Below, piece by piece: positions 35,597-43,220 of a stretch of DNA of 64,000 nt. Source of the DNA: DATAVB01 sp036267955 (lineage in GTDB: Bacteria; Actinomycetota; Actinomycetes; Mycobacteriales; QHCD01); the NCBI GenBank assembly GCA_036267955.1, contig DATAVB010000166.1, forward strand, positions 43,090 through 107,089, read 5' to 3'. Every line of letters starts with the position of its first letter. Positions within the stretch are counted from its first letter, which is position 1. Position numbers and translations under genes: made by a program. Below the pieces are notes generated by a model, which saw only the letters and a list, made by a program, of their open reading frames with translations, was not told where the DNA came from and did no database searches.

Positions 35597-38061
35597 CGCG
35601 GCGCCAACTCCCCGGCCCGCACGGCCGCCTCGGTCCGGGTTTTGGCGCCCAGCTTGACCATCGCCGACCGGACATAGGTTTCGACCGTGTTGGTGGTCAA
35701 TCCGAGCCGGTCGGCGATCCGCCGGCTGGACTGTCCGTCCGCGACCAGCGCCATTACCTCGTACTCCCGCGGCGACAGGCCACCCTCGCCCGGTTTCGGT
35801 GGCCGGCGGGCCACCCCGTGGCGGCGCAACGCGCGGCGCACCCGGCCGAGCAGTACCGCCAACCCGGCCTCGTCGGCCAACTGCTCAGCCAGCAGGAGCG
35901 CCTCGACCGCCTCCGGCCGATCGGTCTCGCCGGCGCCGAGCAGAGCCCGGACCCGTTCCCGCAGCATCACGCCGTCCCAGATCGCGGCGGCCGCGGTGAA
36001 GTCGCCGGCCTGCACGGCCCGCAACGCGGCAGCCGCCGGCTCGGCGATCATCCCCGCCCGCCCCGGTGGCGCCGACTCGGCCGGTGTCGTCCCGCCGGCC
36101 CACCACGCCGTCAGGGTCGCCAGCGAGCCGGCCAGGTCGGTGTCACCGGACTCGAGCAGGGTGCCGGCGAGGAGTTGGGCGCCGGCCGGGTCACCGTCCA
36201 GCCAGGCCAGCTCGCTGCCGACCCAACCGGTCAGCCGGTCCGAGCCGTGCAGCCCGGCCCGGGCGGCGGCCAGAGCGCCGCCGTCGCCGCGGGCCAGCGC
36301 CACGGTCGCGGCCAGCAACCGGGCCGCGCCGGCCGGCATGCTGTGCTCACTGAGCCGGCCGCCCTGCGCGACAACGTCGTCCAAGGCGCCGTCGCGGTGC
36401 AGCCGGGCCCAGAGCAGCTCGGCGGTGAAGTTCAGTTCCCAGCTGTACGCCGCGTCCTGCGCGCACCGCTGGCTGAGCTCGGCGGCCAACGTTCCGGCGT
36501 CGGCGGTGCGCAGCATCTCCCGCAGGCCGGCGACCAGTGTGGCCGCAGCGGCGAGCGCCACCGCCCGATCCTCGGCCGCGACCGCCTTCCGCAGTGGCGT
36601 CTCCCAGTCCGGCCGTCCGGCCCGGCGCTGCGCCTCGCCGTACGCAGCCAACAGCTCGGCCGGAGGCTCGCCCGTCTCGGCAATGGCCTGTTCGGCCAGC
36701 GCGCAGGCGGCGGCGGGATCGACGGCGGTCTCAGCCCGCACCCGGGCCACGGCGTACTCCTGGCGCAGCGGCGGCTCGAGCTGATCGCCCAGCCCGCGCA
36801 GCAGCGCCCGGGCAGCGACCGGATCGCAGTTCTGTAAGGCAATCCGGGCCCGCAGCAGGATGTGCTCGGCGTCGGCCGACCGATCGCCGCCGAGCAGCTC
36901 GGCGGCGATCGAGGTGCGGCCGGCGGTGAGGGCGGCCCGCGCGGCGATGAGCATGCGGGTCGGAGTGGACTCCTGGCCGGCAGCCAGGGCGAGATAGTCG
37001 GCGCGCGCGTCCAGCGAGCTGGCGCCAGCGGCCGCGCCCGCTGCCCGCTCGGCCGCGGCGGCCGGTTCGCCGGCGGCGGCGAGATGGCGCGCGGCCTCGC
37101 CGTCGTCGGTGACGAGCTCGGCGAGGCGGTGGTGCATCGCGGCCCGTTGCTCGGCCGGCAGCACTCCCGCGGCGACCTCGGCCACGATCCGTTCCCGCGG
37201 CGCGACGGTCGCGTCGTCGGTGTGCACGAGCAGGCCGCGTTCGACCAGCGTCCGGGCGCCGCGACCCAGCAGTGCGACGGCGGCCGGGCGGGCCAGCAGA
37301 CCAAGCGCGGCCAGCGCCGTCCGTTCATCCTGCGGGAGTTCGGCGACGAGCGCGGCGATGCTGGGCAGCCCCGCCGGGGACATCGCCTCCGTATTCACGG
37401 CGCCGGCCGTACGGGCCAGCACGGTGAGTACGGCCGGATTGCCGTCGGCAGAGGCGACCAGCTCGGCGATGAGGTGCTCGGGCAGGGTCGGTGCGAGGTC
37501 GCGGGCCGCGGCCGTGGCGTCCCGCTCGTCCAGCGGGGCCAGGGTCAGCCAGAGCCCGCTCGCCGCCCGTAGCCGGTCGAACGCCGGCCCGGTCAGCGGT
37601 GCGGGAGTCCGGATCGCGGCCAGCACCGGGAGGTAGCCGGCCAACTCCTCGAGCAGGTCGAGGGTGGCGTGGTCGGCCCACTGCAGATCGTCGAGCAGCA
37701 GCAGCCCGCCACCGGCCCGGGCGCGCACCGCCTCCACTGCCAGCGACCGGTCGTCGGGCGGCAGCGGGGCCCGGATGGCCCGCGAGAGCGGCAGATACGG
37801 CACGTGCCGCAGCGTGATCAGCCCGCCGCCGGCATGCACCGGCCGACCGAACCGGCGGGCGGCGGCGTAGGCGACGGTGCTGCGGCCGACGCCCGGACCA
37901 CCGGCGACCACGGTCAGTCCGGGCTCGGTCAGGGCGGCTGCGACTGCGGCCACGTCGGCGTCGCGACCGACGATCAACGCGCGCCTCCTCGCTCCAGCGG
38001 TGTCTGGGCTCCGGTTATGACTGACCGGGACGGCGGACGTGTCGGTAATGGAATACGACAC
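35593..38061 (-). CDS. large AAA-ATPase LuxR-family regulator (MalT/LAL type)
   Basis: 822-residue regulator of the LAL type. An N-terminal STAND/AAA domain has Walker A GGPGVGRST (near 54-62) and Walker B LLLLDDLQW (near 119). The middle 500 residues are alanine-rich helices compatible with tetratricopeptide-like ligand sensing. The C-terminal LuxR HTH (LSPREYEVMALVADGQSSRRIADRL and TVETYVRSAMVKLGAKTR) is canonical. GTG 38061 is the earliest start without a strong ribosome site; a later start before LIVGRDADV is possible. LAL proteins activate sugar or secondary-metabolite genes in response to ATP and an inducer. Targets are unknown. Confidence 0.85.
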   Translation of the reverse strand: MSYSITDTSAVPVSHNRSPDTAGARRRALIVGRDADVAAVAAALTEPGLTVVAGGPGVGRSTVAYAAARRFGRPVHAGGGLITLRHVPYLPLSRAIRAPLPPDDRSLAVEAVRARAGGGLLLLDDLQWADHATLDLLEELAGYLPVLAAIRTPAPLTGPAFDRLRAASGLWLTLAPLDERDATAAARDLAPTLPEHLIAELVASADGNPAVLTVLARTAGAVNTEAMSPAGLPSIAALVAELPQDERTALAALGLLARPAAVALLGRGARTLVERGLLVHTDDATVAPRERIVAEVAAGVLPAEQRAAMHHRLAELVTDDGEAARHLAAAGEPAAAAERAAGAAAGASSLDARADYLALAAGQESTPTRMLIAARAALTAGRTSIAAELLGGDRSADAEHILLRARIALQNCDPVAARALLRGLGDQLEPPLRQEYAVARVRAETAVDPAAACALAEQAIAETGEPPAELLAAYGEAQRRAGRPDWETPLRKAVAAEDRAVALAAAATLVAGLREMLRTADAGTLAAELSQRCAQDAAYSWELNFTAELLWARLHRDGALDDVVAQGGRLSEHSMPAGAARLLAATVALARGDGGALAAARAGLHGSDRLTGWVGSELAWLDGDPAGAQLLAGTLLESGDTDLAGSLATLTAWWAGGTTPAESAPPGRAGMIAEPAAAALRAVQAGDFTAAAAIWDGVMLRERVRALLGAGETDRPEAVEALLLAEQLADEAGLAVLLGRVRRALRRHGVARRPPKPGEGGLSPREYEVMALVADGQSSRRIADRLGLTTNTVETYVRSAMVKLGAKTRTEAAVRAGELAPR

Positions 38062-38144
38062 GGCACAGCCTGCCGCCGACTGTAGAACATGCGTCGGACG
38101 CAGTGCCGGAGCCGAGCCACCAGTGCCCGATCGGGCACGACCGA

Positions 38145-39386
38145 TCAGTCGCCGAGATCGAGTTCCCGGGACCGGCCACGCGCCACCGCCCCGATCGCCG
38201 CAACTGCCCGGTCGATCGGCCGCGCCGGCAGCTGCCGCCCGTCCCGCAGCCGCAGGGCCACCGCGCCTGAGGCGACCTCGCGTTCGCCGAGCACGGCCAC
38301 GTACGGCGCTTTGCGGTCCCGGGCCCTGCGTATCCGCAGCCCCAGAGTGTTGTCGCTCCCGTCGACCTCGGCCCGCAGGCCGGCGGCGTGCAGCCGGCCG
38401 GCCAACTCGCCGGCGGCCGCGTGCTGGTCGGGTCCGATGGGCAGCACCACGACCTGCACCGGCGCCAACCAGACCGGGAAGGCTCCGCCGTACAGCTCGA
38501 TCAGGTGGGCCACCAGGCGTTCCATCGCCGACAGCAGTCCACGGTGGATCATCACCGGGCGCAGCCGCTCCCCGCCCGGCCCGATGTAGCCCAGGTCAAA
38601 GCGCTCGGGTTGGACGAAATCCAGCTGTACGGTCGAAAGGGTGTCCTCGCGGCCGGCCGCGTCGAGCACCTGCACGTCGATCTTCGGTCCGTAGAAGGCG
38701 GCCTCGTCCCGCTCCTCCCGGTAGGGCAGACCGAGATCGTCGAGGACCCGGGCCAGTAATTCCTCGGCCCGCTTCCAGAGGTCCGGATCGCCGAGATACT
38801 TGCCTTTCGGGCCGCTGAGCGACAGCCGGTAGTACGACACCTCGATGCCGAGCACGGCGTACGCGGCATGGGTCTGGGCGACCGCCGCCGCCACCTCGGA
38901 TTCGATCTGGTCCTCGGTGCAGAACACATGGGTGTCGTCGAGGTTGATCTGCCTGACCCGGGCCAGACCGCCGAGCACGCCGGACAGCTCGCTGCGGAAC
39001 ATGCTGCCGAGTTCGCTCAACCGCACCGGCAGGTCGCGATAACTGCGTTGCTGCGAGTCGTAGACCAGGGCGGCGTGCGGACAGTTCGCCGGTCGCAGCA
39101 CGAATTCCTCGCCGCCGACCTTCATCGGCGGAAACATGTCATCGGCGAATTTGGCCCAATGCCCGGATTTCTCGAACAGTTCGCGTTTGGCGAGCACCGG
39201 GGTGTAGATCCGTTGGCAGCCGGCGGCGACCGCGCGTTCGGCGGCGAACTGCTCGAGTTCGGCGCGGATCACCGCGCCGTCGGGCAGCCACAGCGGCAAT
39301 CCGGCGCCGACGAGTTCATGGGTGTCGAAAAGGTGTAGTTCGCGGCCGAGTTTGCGGTGGTCGGACTGGATGTCTGGAGCGTTCAT
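38145..39386 (-). CDS. thrS: threonyl-tRNA synthetase, short form without editing domain
   Basis: 413-residue class II synthetase that charges tRNA-Thr. It begins directly with the catalytic domain (HRKLGRELHLF); the TGS and editing domains of full-length ThrRS (about 640-690 residues) are absent. Zinc ligands are Cys in PANCPH, His in LDDTHVF and His in MIHRGLL; motif 2 is MFRSELSG. The C-terminal anticodon-binding domain (about 300-413) is complete. ATG 39386 has AAGGGA eight bases upstream. Missing editing suggests an accessory enzyme beside a full-length housekeeping ThrRS elsewhere. Expression is probably governed by the Thr leader and terminator upstream (39441-39545). Confidence 0.93.
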   Translation of the reverse strand: MNAPDIQSDHRKLGRELHLFDTHELVGAGLPLWLPDGAVIRAELEQFAAERAVAAGCQRIYTPVLAKRELFEKSGHWAKFADDMFPPMKVGGEEFVLRPANCPHAALVYDSQQRSYRDLPVRLSELGSMFRSELSGVLGGLARVRQINLDDTHVFCTEDQIESEVAAAVAQTHAAYAVLGIEVSYYRLSLSGPKGKYLGDPDLWKRAEELLARVLDDLGLPYREERDEAAFYGPKIDVQVLDAAGREDTLSTVQLDFVQPERFDLGYIGPGGERLRPVMIHRGLLSAMERLVAHLIELYGGAFPVWLAPVQVVVLPIGPDQHAAAGELAGRLHAAGLRAEVDGSDNTLGLRIRRARDRKAPYVAVLGEREVASGAVALRLRDGRQLPARPIDRAVAAIGAVARGRSRELDLGD

Positions 39387-39440
39387 CGGATCGGTCCCTT
39401 CTGGACAGGTGGCCCGACCCGGGGAACTTTCCGCAGACAC

Positions 39441-39469
39441 AGAAAAGCCCCGGGACCGAGCCCGGGGCT
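39441..39469 (-). terminator. attenuator terminator in the thrS leader
   Basis: On the minus strand AGCCCCGGG (39469-39461) pairs perfectly with CCCGGGGCT (39454-39446) around a six-base loop and is followed by TTTTCT. It lies between the Thr leader peptide and thrS, so it would stop transcription before the gene unless an alternative pairing forms. Confidence 0.85.
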
Positions 39470-39485
39470 GTGGTGTCGCGTCAGA

Positions 39486-39545
39486 TCACGCCGTACCGCG
39501 CCGGGTTGGTCCGCCCGGCGTCGTCGTCATCACGTGATGTGGCAT
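39486..39545 (-). CDS. threonine-rich leader peptide of thrS
   Basis: 19-residue leader peptide MPHHVMTTTPGGPTRRGTA, five residues of which are Thr. ATG 39545 lies seven bases after a possible -10 box TAACCT (39558-39553), so it may be translated leaderless; an internal ATG at 39530 would give a 14-residue version. Three consecutive ACG codons are followed at once by CCGGG (39518-39514), which can pair with CCCGG (39505-39501). That second segment can instead pair with CCGGG in the left arm of the terminator. A ribosome stalled at the Thr codons would cover the first segment and favour the antiterminator. This is the classical layout for attenuation by low charged tRNA-Thr. Confidence 0.8.
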   Translation of the reverse strand: MPHHVMTTTPGGPTRRGTA

Positions 39546-39611
39546 GCGCGAGAGGTTACCTGATCCCTCCGGCGGATGCATTCGGGTTGCCATCCGTGGC
39601 ATGATGGCGGC

Positions 39612-39668
39612 ATGCACACGTCGACCCGAATGATGCGCCCCGCTCCGGGGCTTGTTCGCGTGCGCTGA
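39612..39668 (+). CDS. methionine-containing leader peptide of metG
   Basis: 18-residue leader peptide MHTSTRMMRPAPGLVRVR. Two adjacent internal Met codons (39630-39635) are followed two bases later by GCCCC (39637-39641), which can pair with GGGGC (39647-39651). The latter, extended to CGGGGC (39646-39651), can instead pair with GCCCCG (39686-39691) in the left arm of the terminator. A ribosome stalled at the Met pair would mask the first segment and allow antitermination. A CATGAT hexamer at 39600-39605 lies six bases before the ATG and could be the -10 of a leaderless message; its -35 is weak. Initiator and internal Met share codons but use different tRNAs, so only internal Met codons would sense elongator tRNA charging. 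Confidence 0.78.
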   Translation: MHTSTRMMRPAPGLVRVR

Positions 39669-39683
39669 CCACCTTCGCAACCG

Positions 39684-39710
39684 AGGCCCCGTCGTGACGG
39701 GGCCTTTTTT
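39684..39710 (+). terminator. attenuator terminator in the metG leader
   Basis: AGGCCCCGTC (39684-39693) pairs perfectly with GACGGGGCCT (39696-39705), followed by six T residues (39705-39710). This is a strong intrinsic terminator 37 bases before the metG start codon, where it would block transcription unless antitermination occurs. Confidence 0.9.
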
Positions 39711-39747
39711 GTGCGCTCGGAGCGACGGCGGCCGGACAGGACTGACC

Positions 39748-41265
39748 ATGACCACCCGCTACCTCACCACCTCCATTCCCTATGTCAACGCCGAACCGCA
39801 TCTCGGATTCGCGCTGGAGATCGTCGAGGCCGACACGCTGGCGCGACACGCCAGGCTGCGCGGCGACGACGTCCGCTTTCTGACCGGCACGGACGACAAC
39901 GCGCTGAAGAATGTCGCCGCGGCGGCCGCGGCCGGTGTCGAAACGGCGGACTTCGTGGCGGCGAATGCCGAGCGTTTCGCCGGGCTCCGAGAATCGCTGG
40001 AGCTGTCGTACGACGACTTCATCCGTACCGGCTCCGATCCCCGGCACGCGCCCGGCGTGCGGAAACTCTGGCAACGCTGTGCGGAAAACGGTGATTTCTA
40101 TCAACGGCGATATACCGGTCTTTACTGCGCCGGCTGCGAACAGTTCTATGTGGACGCGGAATTGGTGGACGGCCGATGTCCGGAGCACGGCACCGGTCCA
40201 GACGTCGTCGAGGAGACCAACTGGTTCTTCCGGCTGTCCCGTTATCAGGACCGGATCATCGACCTGATCGAGTCCGACGTCGTACGGGTGAATCCGGCGC
40301 AGCGGCGGAACGAGGTGCTGGCCTTTCTCCGGTCAGGGTTGGCGGACGTCAGTGTCTCCCGACCGGCGCTGCGCTCGGGCGGCTGGGGAATTCCGGTCCC
40401 GAACGATCCCAGCCAGGTGATCTACGTGTGGTGGGAGGCACTGGGCAATTACGTGTCCGCGCTGGGCTACGGCACCGACGACGCGGCCTATCGCGACTGG
40501 TGGGTGAATTCCGACGAGCGCATTCACCTGCTCGGAAAGGGCGTCATCCGTTTCCACGCCGTCTACTGGTTGGCGCAGCTGCTGTCGGCCGGCGAGCCAT
40601 TGCCGACGGCGATCCTGGTGCACGATTATCTGACGCTGAATGGCGCGAAGATCAGCAAGAGCTCGCGCAACACCGTCGACCCGGGCGAACTGGCCGGGCA
40701 TTTCGGCGCCGACTCGGTGCGCTGGTGGCTGCTGCGGGACGTCGCCAAGGTCGGCGAGACGGATTTCACCGCGGCCAGGCTGGTCGACCGGGTGAACGCC
40801 GATCTCGCGAACGGGCTGGGAAACCTGGTCAACCGAACTCTCGGAATTGTGCACAAATACCGGGCCGGCCGTGTTTCCGAAACGTCGTCGGGTCCGTTTG
40901 CGGAGGCGGTCGGGCGGCTTCCGGCGTCCATCGATGACGCGTTGGCGGACGCGGATTTCCGGACCGCCACCGCCGCCATCGGCGCCGCGGTGGAGGAAGG
41001 CAACCGGTTGATCGAGACGGTACGACCGTGGGAGCTCTTTCGGGCCGAGCAGTCCGGTGACGCCGCGGCGGCGACGCGACTGGACGGGTTGCTTGCGGAG
41101 CTGGTGGCCGGCTGCCGGGAATTGGCCCGCGAAATCGGCCCGTTCGTCCCGGCATTCGCCGCCCGGCTGGGGATTCAACTCGGCGCGGGTGACCGGGTCG
41201 GCCCGCCCGAGCCGGCCTTCCCGCGCCTGGAATTGCCAGCTGCCGAGCCGATTCTCAGTCGATGA
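39748..41265 (+). CDS. metG: methionyl-tRNA synthetase
   Basis: 505-residue class I synthetase. The HIGH-equivalent HLGF is at 18-21 and KISKS at 301-305. One zinc knuckle is present with Cys127, Cys130, Cys144 and His147, so this is the one-knuckle type. The anticodon-binding helical domain runs from about 350 to 480; no C-terminal tRNA-binding (Arc1p-like) domain is present, as in other actinobacterial MetRS. ATG 39748 has CAGGA seven bases upstream. It is divergent from a short ThrRS and lies behind its own Met leader attenuator. Whether it is the housekeeping enzyme or a second, regulated copy cannot be told from the window. Its last 11 bases overlap the converging GNAT gene. Confidence 0.94.
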   Translation: MTTRYLTTSIPYVNAEPHLGFALEIVEADTLARHARLRGDDVRFLTGTDDNALKNVAAAAAAGVETADFVAANAERFAGLRESLELSYDDFIRTGSDPRHAPGVRKLWQRCAENGDFYQRRYTGLYCAGCEQFYVDAELVDGRCPEHGTGPDVVEETNWFFRLSRYQDRIIDLIESDVVRVNPAQRRNEVLAFLRSGLADVSVSRPALRSGGWGIPVPNDPSQVIYVWWEALGNYVSALGYGTDDAAYRDWWVNSDERIHLLGKGVIRFHAVYWLAQLLSAGEPLPTAILVHDYLTLNGAKISKSSRNTVDPGELAGHFGADSVRWWLLRDVAKVGETDFTAARLVDRVNADLANGLGNLVNRTLGIVHKYRAGRVSETSSGPFAEAVGRLPASIDDALADADFRTATAAIGAAVEEGNRLIETVRPWELFRAEQSGDAAAATRLDGLLAELVAGCRELAREIGPFVPAFAARLGIQLGAGDRVGPPEPAFPRLELPAAEPILSR

Positions 41266-42088
41266 ACCGGAACATGGTGCGGTCGCTGACCGGGACATAC
41301 CCGATGCGCCGGTAGACACCGTTGGAGGTCGGGTTGGTCAGGTCGGTGAACAGCACCACTTCGCCGGCTCCGGCGTCCAGCGCCACCTGACTCGCGGCGA
41401 GGGTGGCCGCGGCCGCGTACCCGTGCCGGCGCTGTTCCGGCGGGGTGTAGACCGGCGCAACCCGCACCACTCCGGCGGCCAGGCGGCCGCGTCCGGCGAC
41501 GGAGACCGGCACGCCGTCGCCGTCCTCCCAGAGGGTCCAGCCGGCGAAACTCAGCTTGTCGACCACCGATCGTCGCGCCGACCTCGACTCGCCGATATCG
41601 CGGTGGAACGCGTCGATCCAGCAGCTCAACAGCTCGGTGTCCGTCCCGGTCGCGGTCCTGGCCCGGCCGGCCGGCATCGGCTCCGGCGGGATCGGTCGGC
41701 CGAGCCGAAACAGCCGCGTGGCCGCACCGAGCATTGCCCGGCCGCCGGCGACCGAAATCCAGATCGCGGCCACCTGGGCCGCGAGATCGCTGTTTCCGTT
41801 CACACCGGCCACGTGCCGGCCGGTGGCCCGCAGGTCGTCCACCAGCGGCCGGATCGCCTCGTCCGGGACGACGCCAAGCAACACTGGGTACGGCGCGGTG
41901 TGCGACACGGCGCCGGTGACCGCGCCGTCGGAATCGGTCCACCAGCCGAAGAGCTCGTCCTCGCCGCGCCGGGCCCGGGCGGTCTCGATGACGGTCAGCG
42001 AAATGGTGTGCGCGGCCGGGTCGGCGCCCAGCAGCGGGCCGACCGCCCGCGCGTAGGGCTCAACCTCGGCCGTGAAAGTCCAGCTCAT
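41255..42088 (-). CDS. GNAT-family N-acetyltransferase
   Basis: 277-residue acyltransferase with an N-terminal half of unknown type and a C-terminal GNAT fold. The acetyl-CoA loop reads VVRVAPVYTPPEQRRHGYAAAATLA (Q/RxxGxA type, near 210-235) and the last strand NGVYRRIGYVPVSD is typical. The substrate is unknown. It starts 11 bases downstream of the MarR gene's stop on the same strand, so the two may form an operon. Confidence 0.85.
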   Translation of the reverse strand: MSWTFTAEVEPYARAVGPLLGADPAAHTISLTVIETARARRGEDELFGWWTDSDGAVTGAVSHTAPYPVLLGVVPDEAIRPLVDDLRATGRHVAGVNGNSDLAAQVAAIWISVAGGRAMLGAATRLFRLGRPIPPEPMPAGRARTATGTDTELLSCWIDAFHRDIGESRSARRSVVDKLSFAGWTLWEDGDGVPVSVAGRGRLAAGVVRVAPVYTPPEQRRHGYAAAATLAASQVALDAGAGEVVLFTDLTNPTSNGVYRRIGYVPVSDRTMFRFID

Positions 42089-42098
42089 GCCGCCGACC

Positions 42099-42707
42099 CT
42101 AATTACGCTGTCGAGATCTTTTTCGGACGCCGGGCGTGGGCAGATCCCTTTCCAGGCTGCCGAGCAGGCGACGCAACAGCTCGGTGAGTTGATCCTGTTC
42201 GGCCGCCGAAAGACCGGCCAGCAGCATCCGTTCGTTGTCCAGGTGGCCGGCGGCGAGCCGATCGACCAACCGGCGACCGCGCGGAGTCAGTACGACGAGC
42301 AGCCCGCGGCGGTCGTCCGGGTCGTCGATCCGCCGGATCAGCTGGCGCTTCTCGAGGCGGGCCAGCCGATGGGTCATCCCCGCCGACGAGCGCATCAGGC
42401 CGCGATACAGCACGGTCGGGGAGAGCCGGTAGGGCGGGCCGATCCGGCGCAGGCTGGCCAGAACGTCCCAGTCCGCTCTGGTCAGATCGTGCTCGGCGAA
42501 GAATGCGGCCAGTTGGTGGTCGACGTAGTTGGTGACCCGACCGAGCCGGGCGACCAGCGCCATCGGGCCGGTGTCGAGATCCGGCCGCTGCTCGGCCCAC
42601 AGCGCGCGAACCCGGTCGACGTGATCGCCGTCAGCGGAATTCTGCGCAGTGTCTTGGCCCCGAGATACAGTGTCGTCACAAGATAAAGTGTCTTTGTACC
42701 GAGCCAT
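42099..42707 (-). CDS. MarR-family transcriptional regulator
   Basis: 202-residue winged-helix regulator. The core starts DRVRALWAEQRPDLDTGPMALVARLGRVTNYVD, as in MarR proteins of actinobacteria; the recognition helix region SPTVLYRGLMRSSAGMTHRLARLE and the wing DDPDDRRGLLVVLT are clear. ATG 42707 is the only usable start codon before the domain; a TAGGCT hexamer six bases upstream suggests a leaderless message. The first 28 residues are extra and are encoded by DNA carrying two operator-like repeats (42664-42692). It is divergent from a truncated haemoglobin gene, which it may control. Confidence 0.88.
   Translation of the reverse strand: MARYKDTLSCDDTVSRGQDTAQNSADGDHVDRVRALWAEQRPDLDTGPMALVARLGRVTNYVDHQLAAFFAEHDLTRADWDVLASLRRIGPPYRLSPTVLYRGLMRSSAGMTHRLARLEKRQLIRRIDDPDDRRGLLVVLTPRGRRLVDRLAAGHLDNERMLLAGLSAAEQDQLTELLRRLLGSLERDLPTPGVRKRSRQRN
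42664..42692. promoter_or_regulatory. tandem operator-like dyads between marR and globin genes
   Basis: GATACAGTGTC (42664-42674) and GATAAAGTGTC (42682-42692) are 18 bases apart and differ at one position. Each is an imperfect palindrome of the form GAYAC-N-GTRTC, a size and shape suited to MarR dimers. They lie within the 5' coding end of marR and 43-71 bases upstream of the globin start, so binding could affect both genes. Confidence 0.5.
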
Positions 42708-42734
42708 TTCCCGAGCCTACCGGAGTGCCGACCG

Positions 42735-43202
42735 ATGACCGCCCAAGATCCCACGATGTACGAATTCGCCGGTGGTGCCGAGGTGTGGCACCGGGTGGCC
42801 GCGGCGCAGTATCGCCGCTGTCTCACCGATCCGGTCCTGAATCAGGTCTTCGGTACGGAGGGTCGGCCCGAGCACGCCGATCACCTGGCGACCTGGCTGA
42901 GTGAGGTCTTCGGCGGCCCGGACGGCTATACAAAAGAGCTCGGTGGGCACGGTGGGCTGCTGCGTCATCACGCGAATCTCGGCATCACCGAGCCGCAGCG
43001 GGCCCGGTTCGTCGAGGTGTTTCTGGAGGCGGCCGACGAGGTCGGTCTGCCGGCCGACCCGAGATTCCGCCTGCGACTGGCCCAATACCTGGACTGGGGC
43101 TCGGCGATCGCCCTTGAGGTGTCACAGCCGGGCGCCGACGTCACCAGCACCGATCCGGTCCCGCACTGGGGCTGGGGCCCAGCGGGCGCGCCGACGGCCT
43201 GA
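42735..43202 (+). CDS. glbO: truncated haemoglobin, group II (GlbO type)
   Basis: 155-residue haem protein of the 2-on-2 globin family. The proximal histidine lies in LLRHHANLGIT (near 76-82) and the G-helix Trp typical of group II in LDWGSAIA. ATG 42735 has GGAG nine bases upstream. Group II globins bind oxygen or detoxify nitric oxide and peroxide near the membrane. Only 27 bases separate it from the divergent MarR gene, suggesting redox- or NO-linked regulation. Confidence 0.92.
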   Translation: MTAQDPTMYEFAGGAEVWHRVAAAQYRRCLTDPVLNQVFGTEGRPEHADHLATWLSEVFGGPDGYTKELGGHGGLLRHHANLGITEPQRARFVEVFLEAADEVGLPADPRFRLRLAQYLDWGSAIALEVSQPGADVTSTDPVPHWGWGPAGAPTA

Positions 43203-43220
43203 CAGGCGCATCATTGCTCC

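Noticed and set aside
39387..39747. T-box riboswitches before thrS and metG
   Set aside because: No T-box consensus or specifier stem was found; small cognate-rich leader frames with alternative pairings explain the terminators better.
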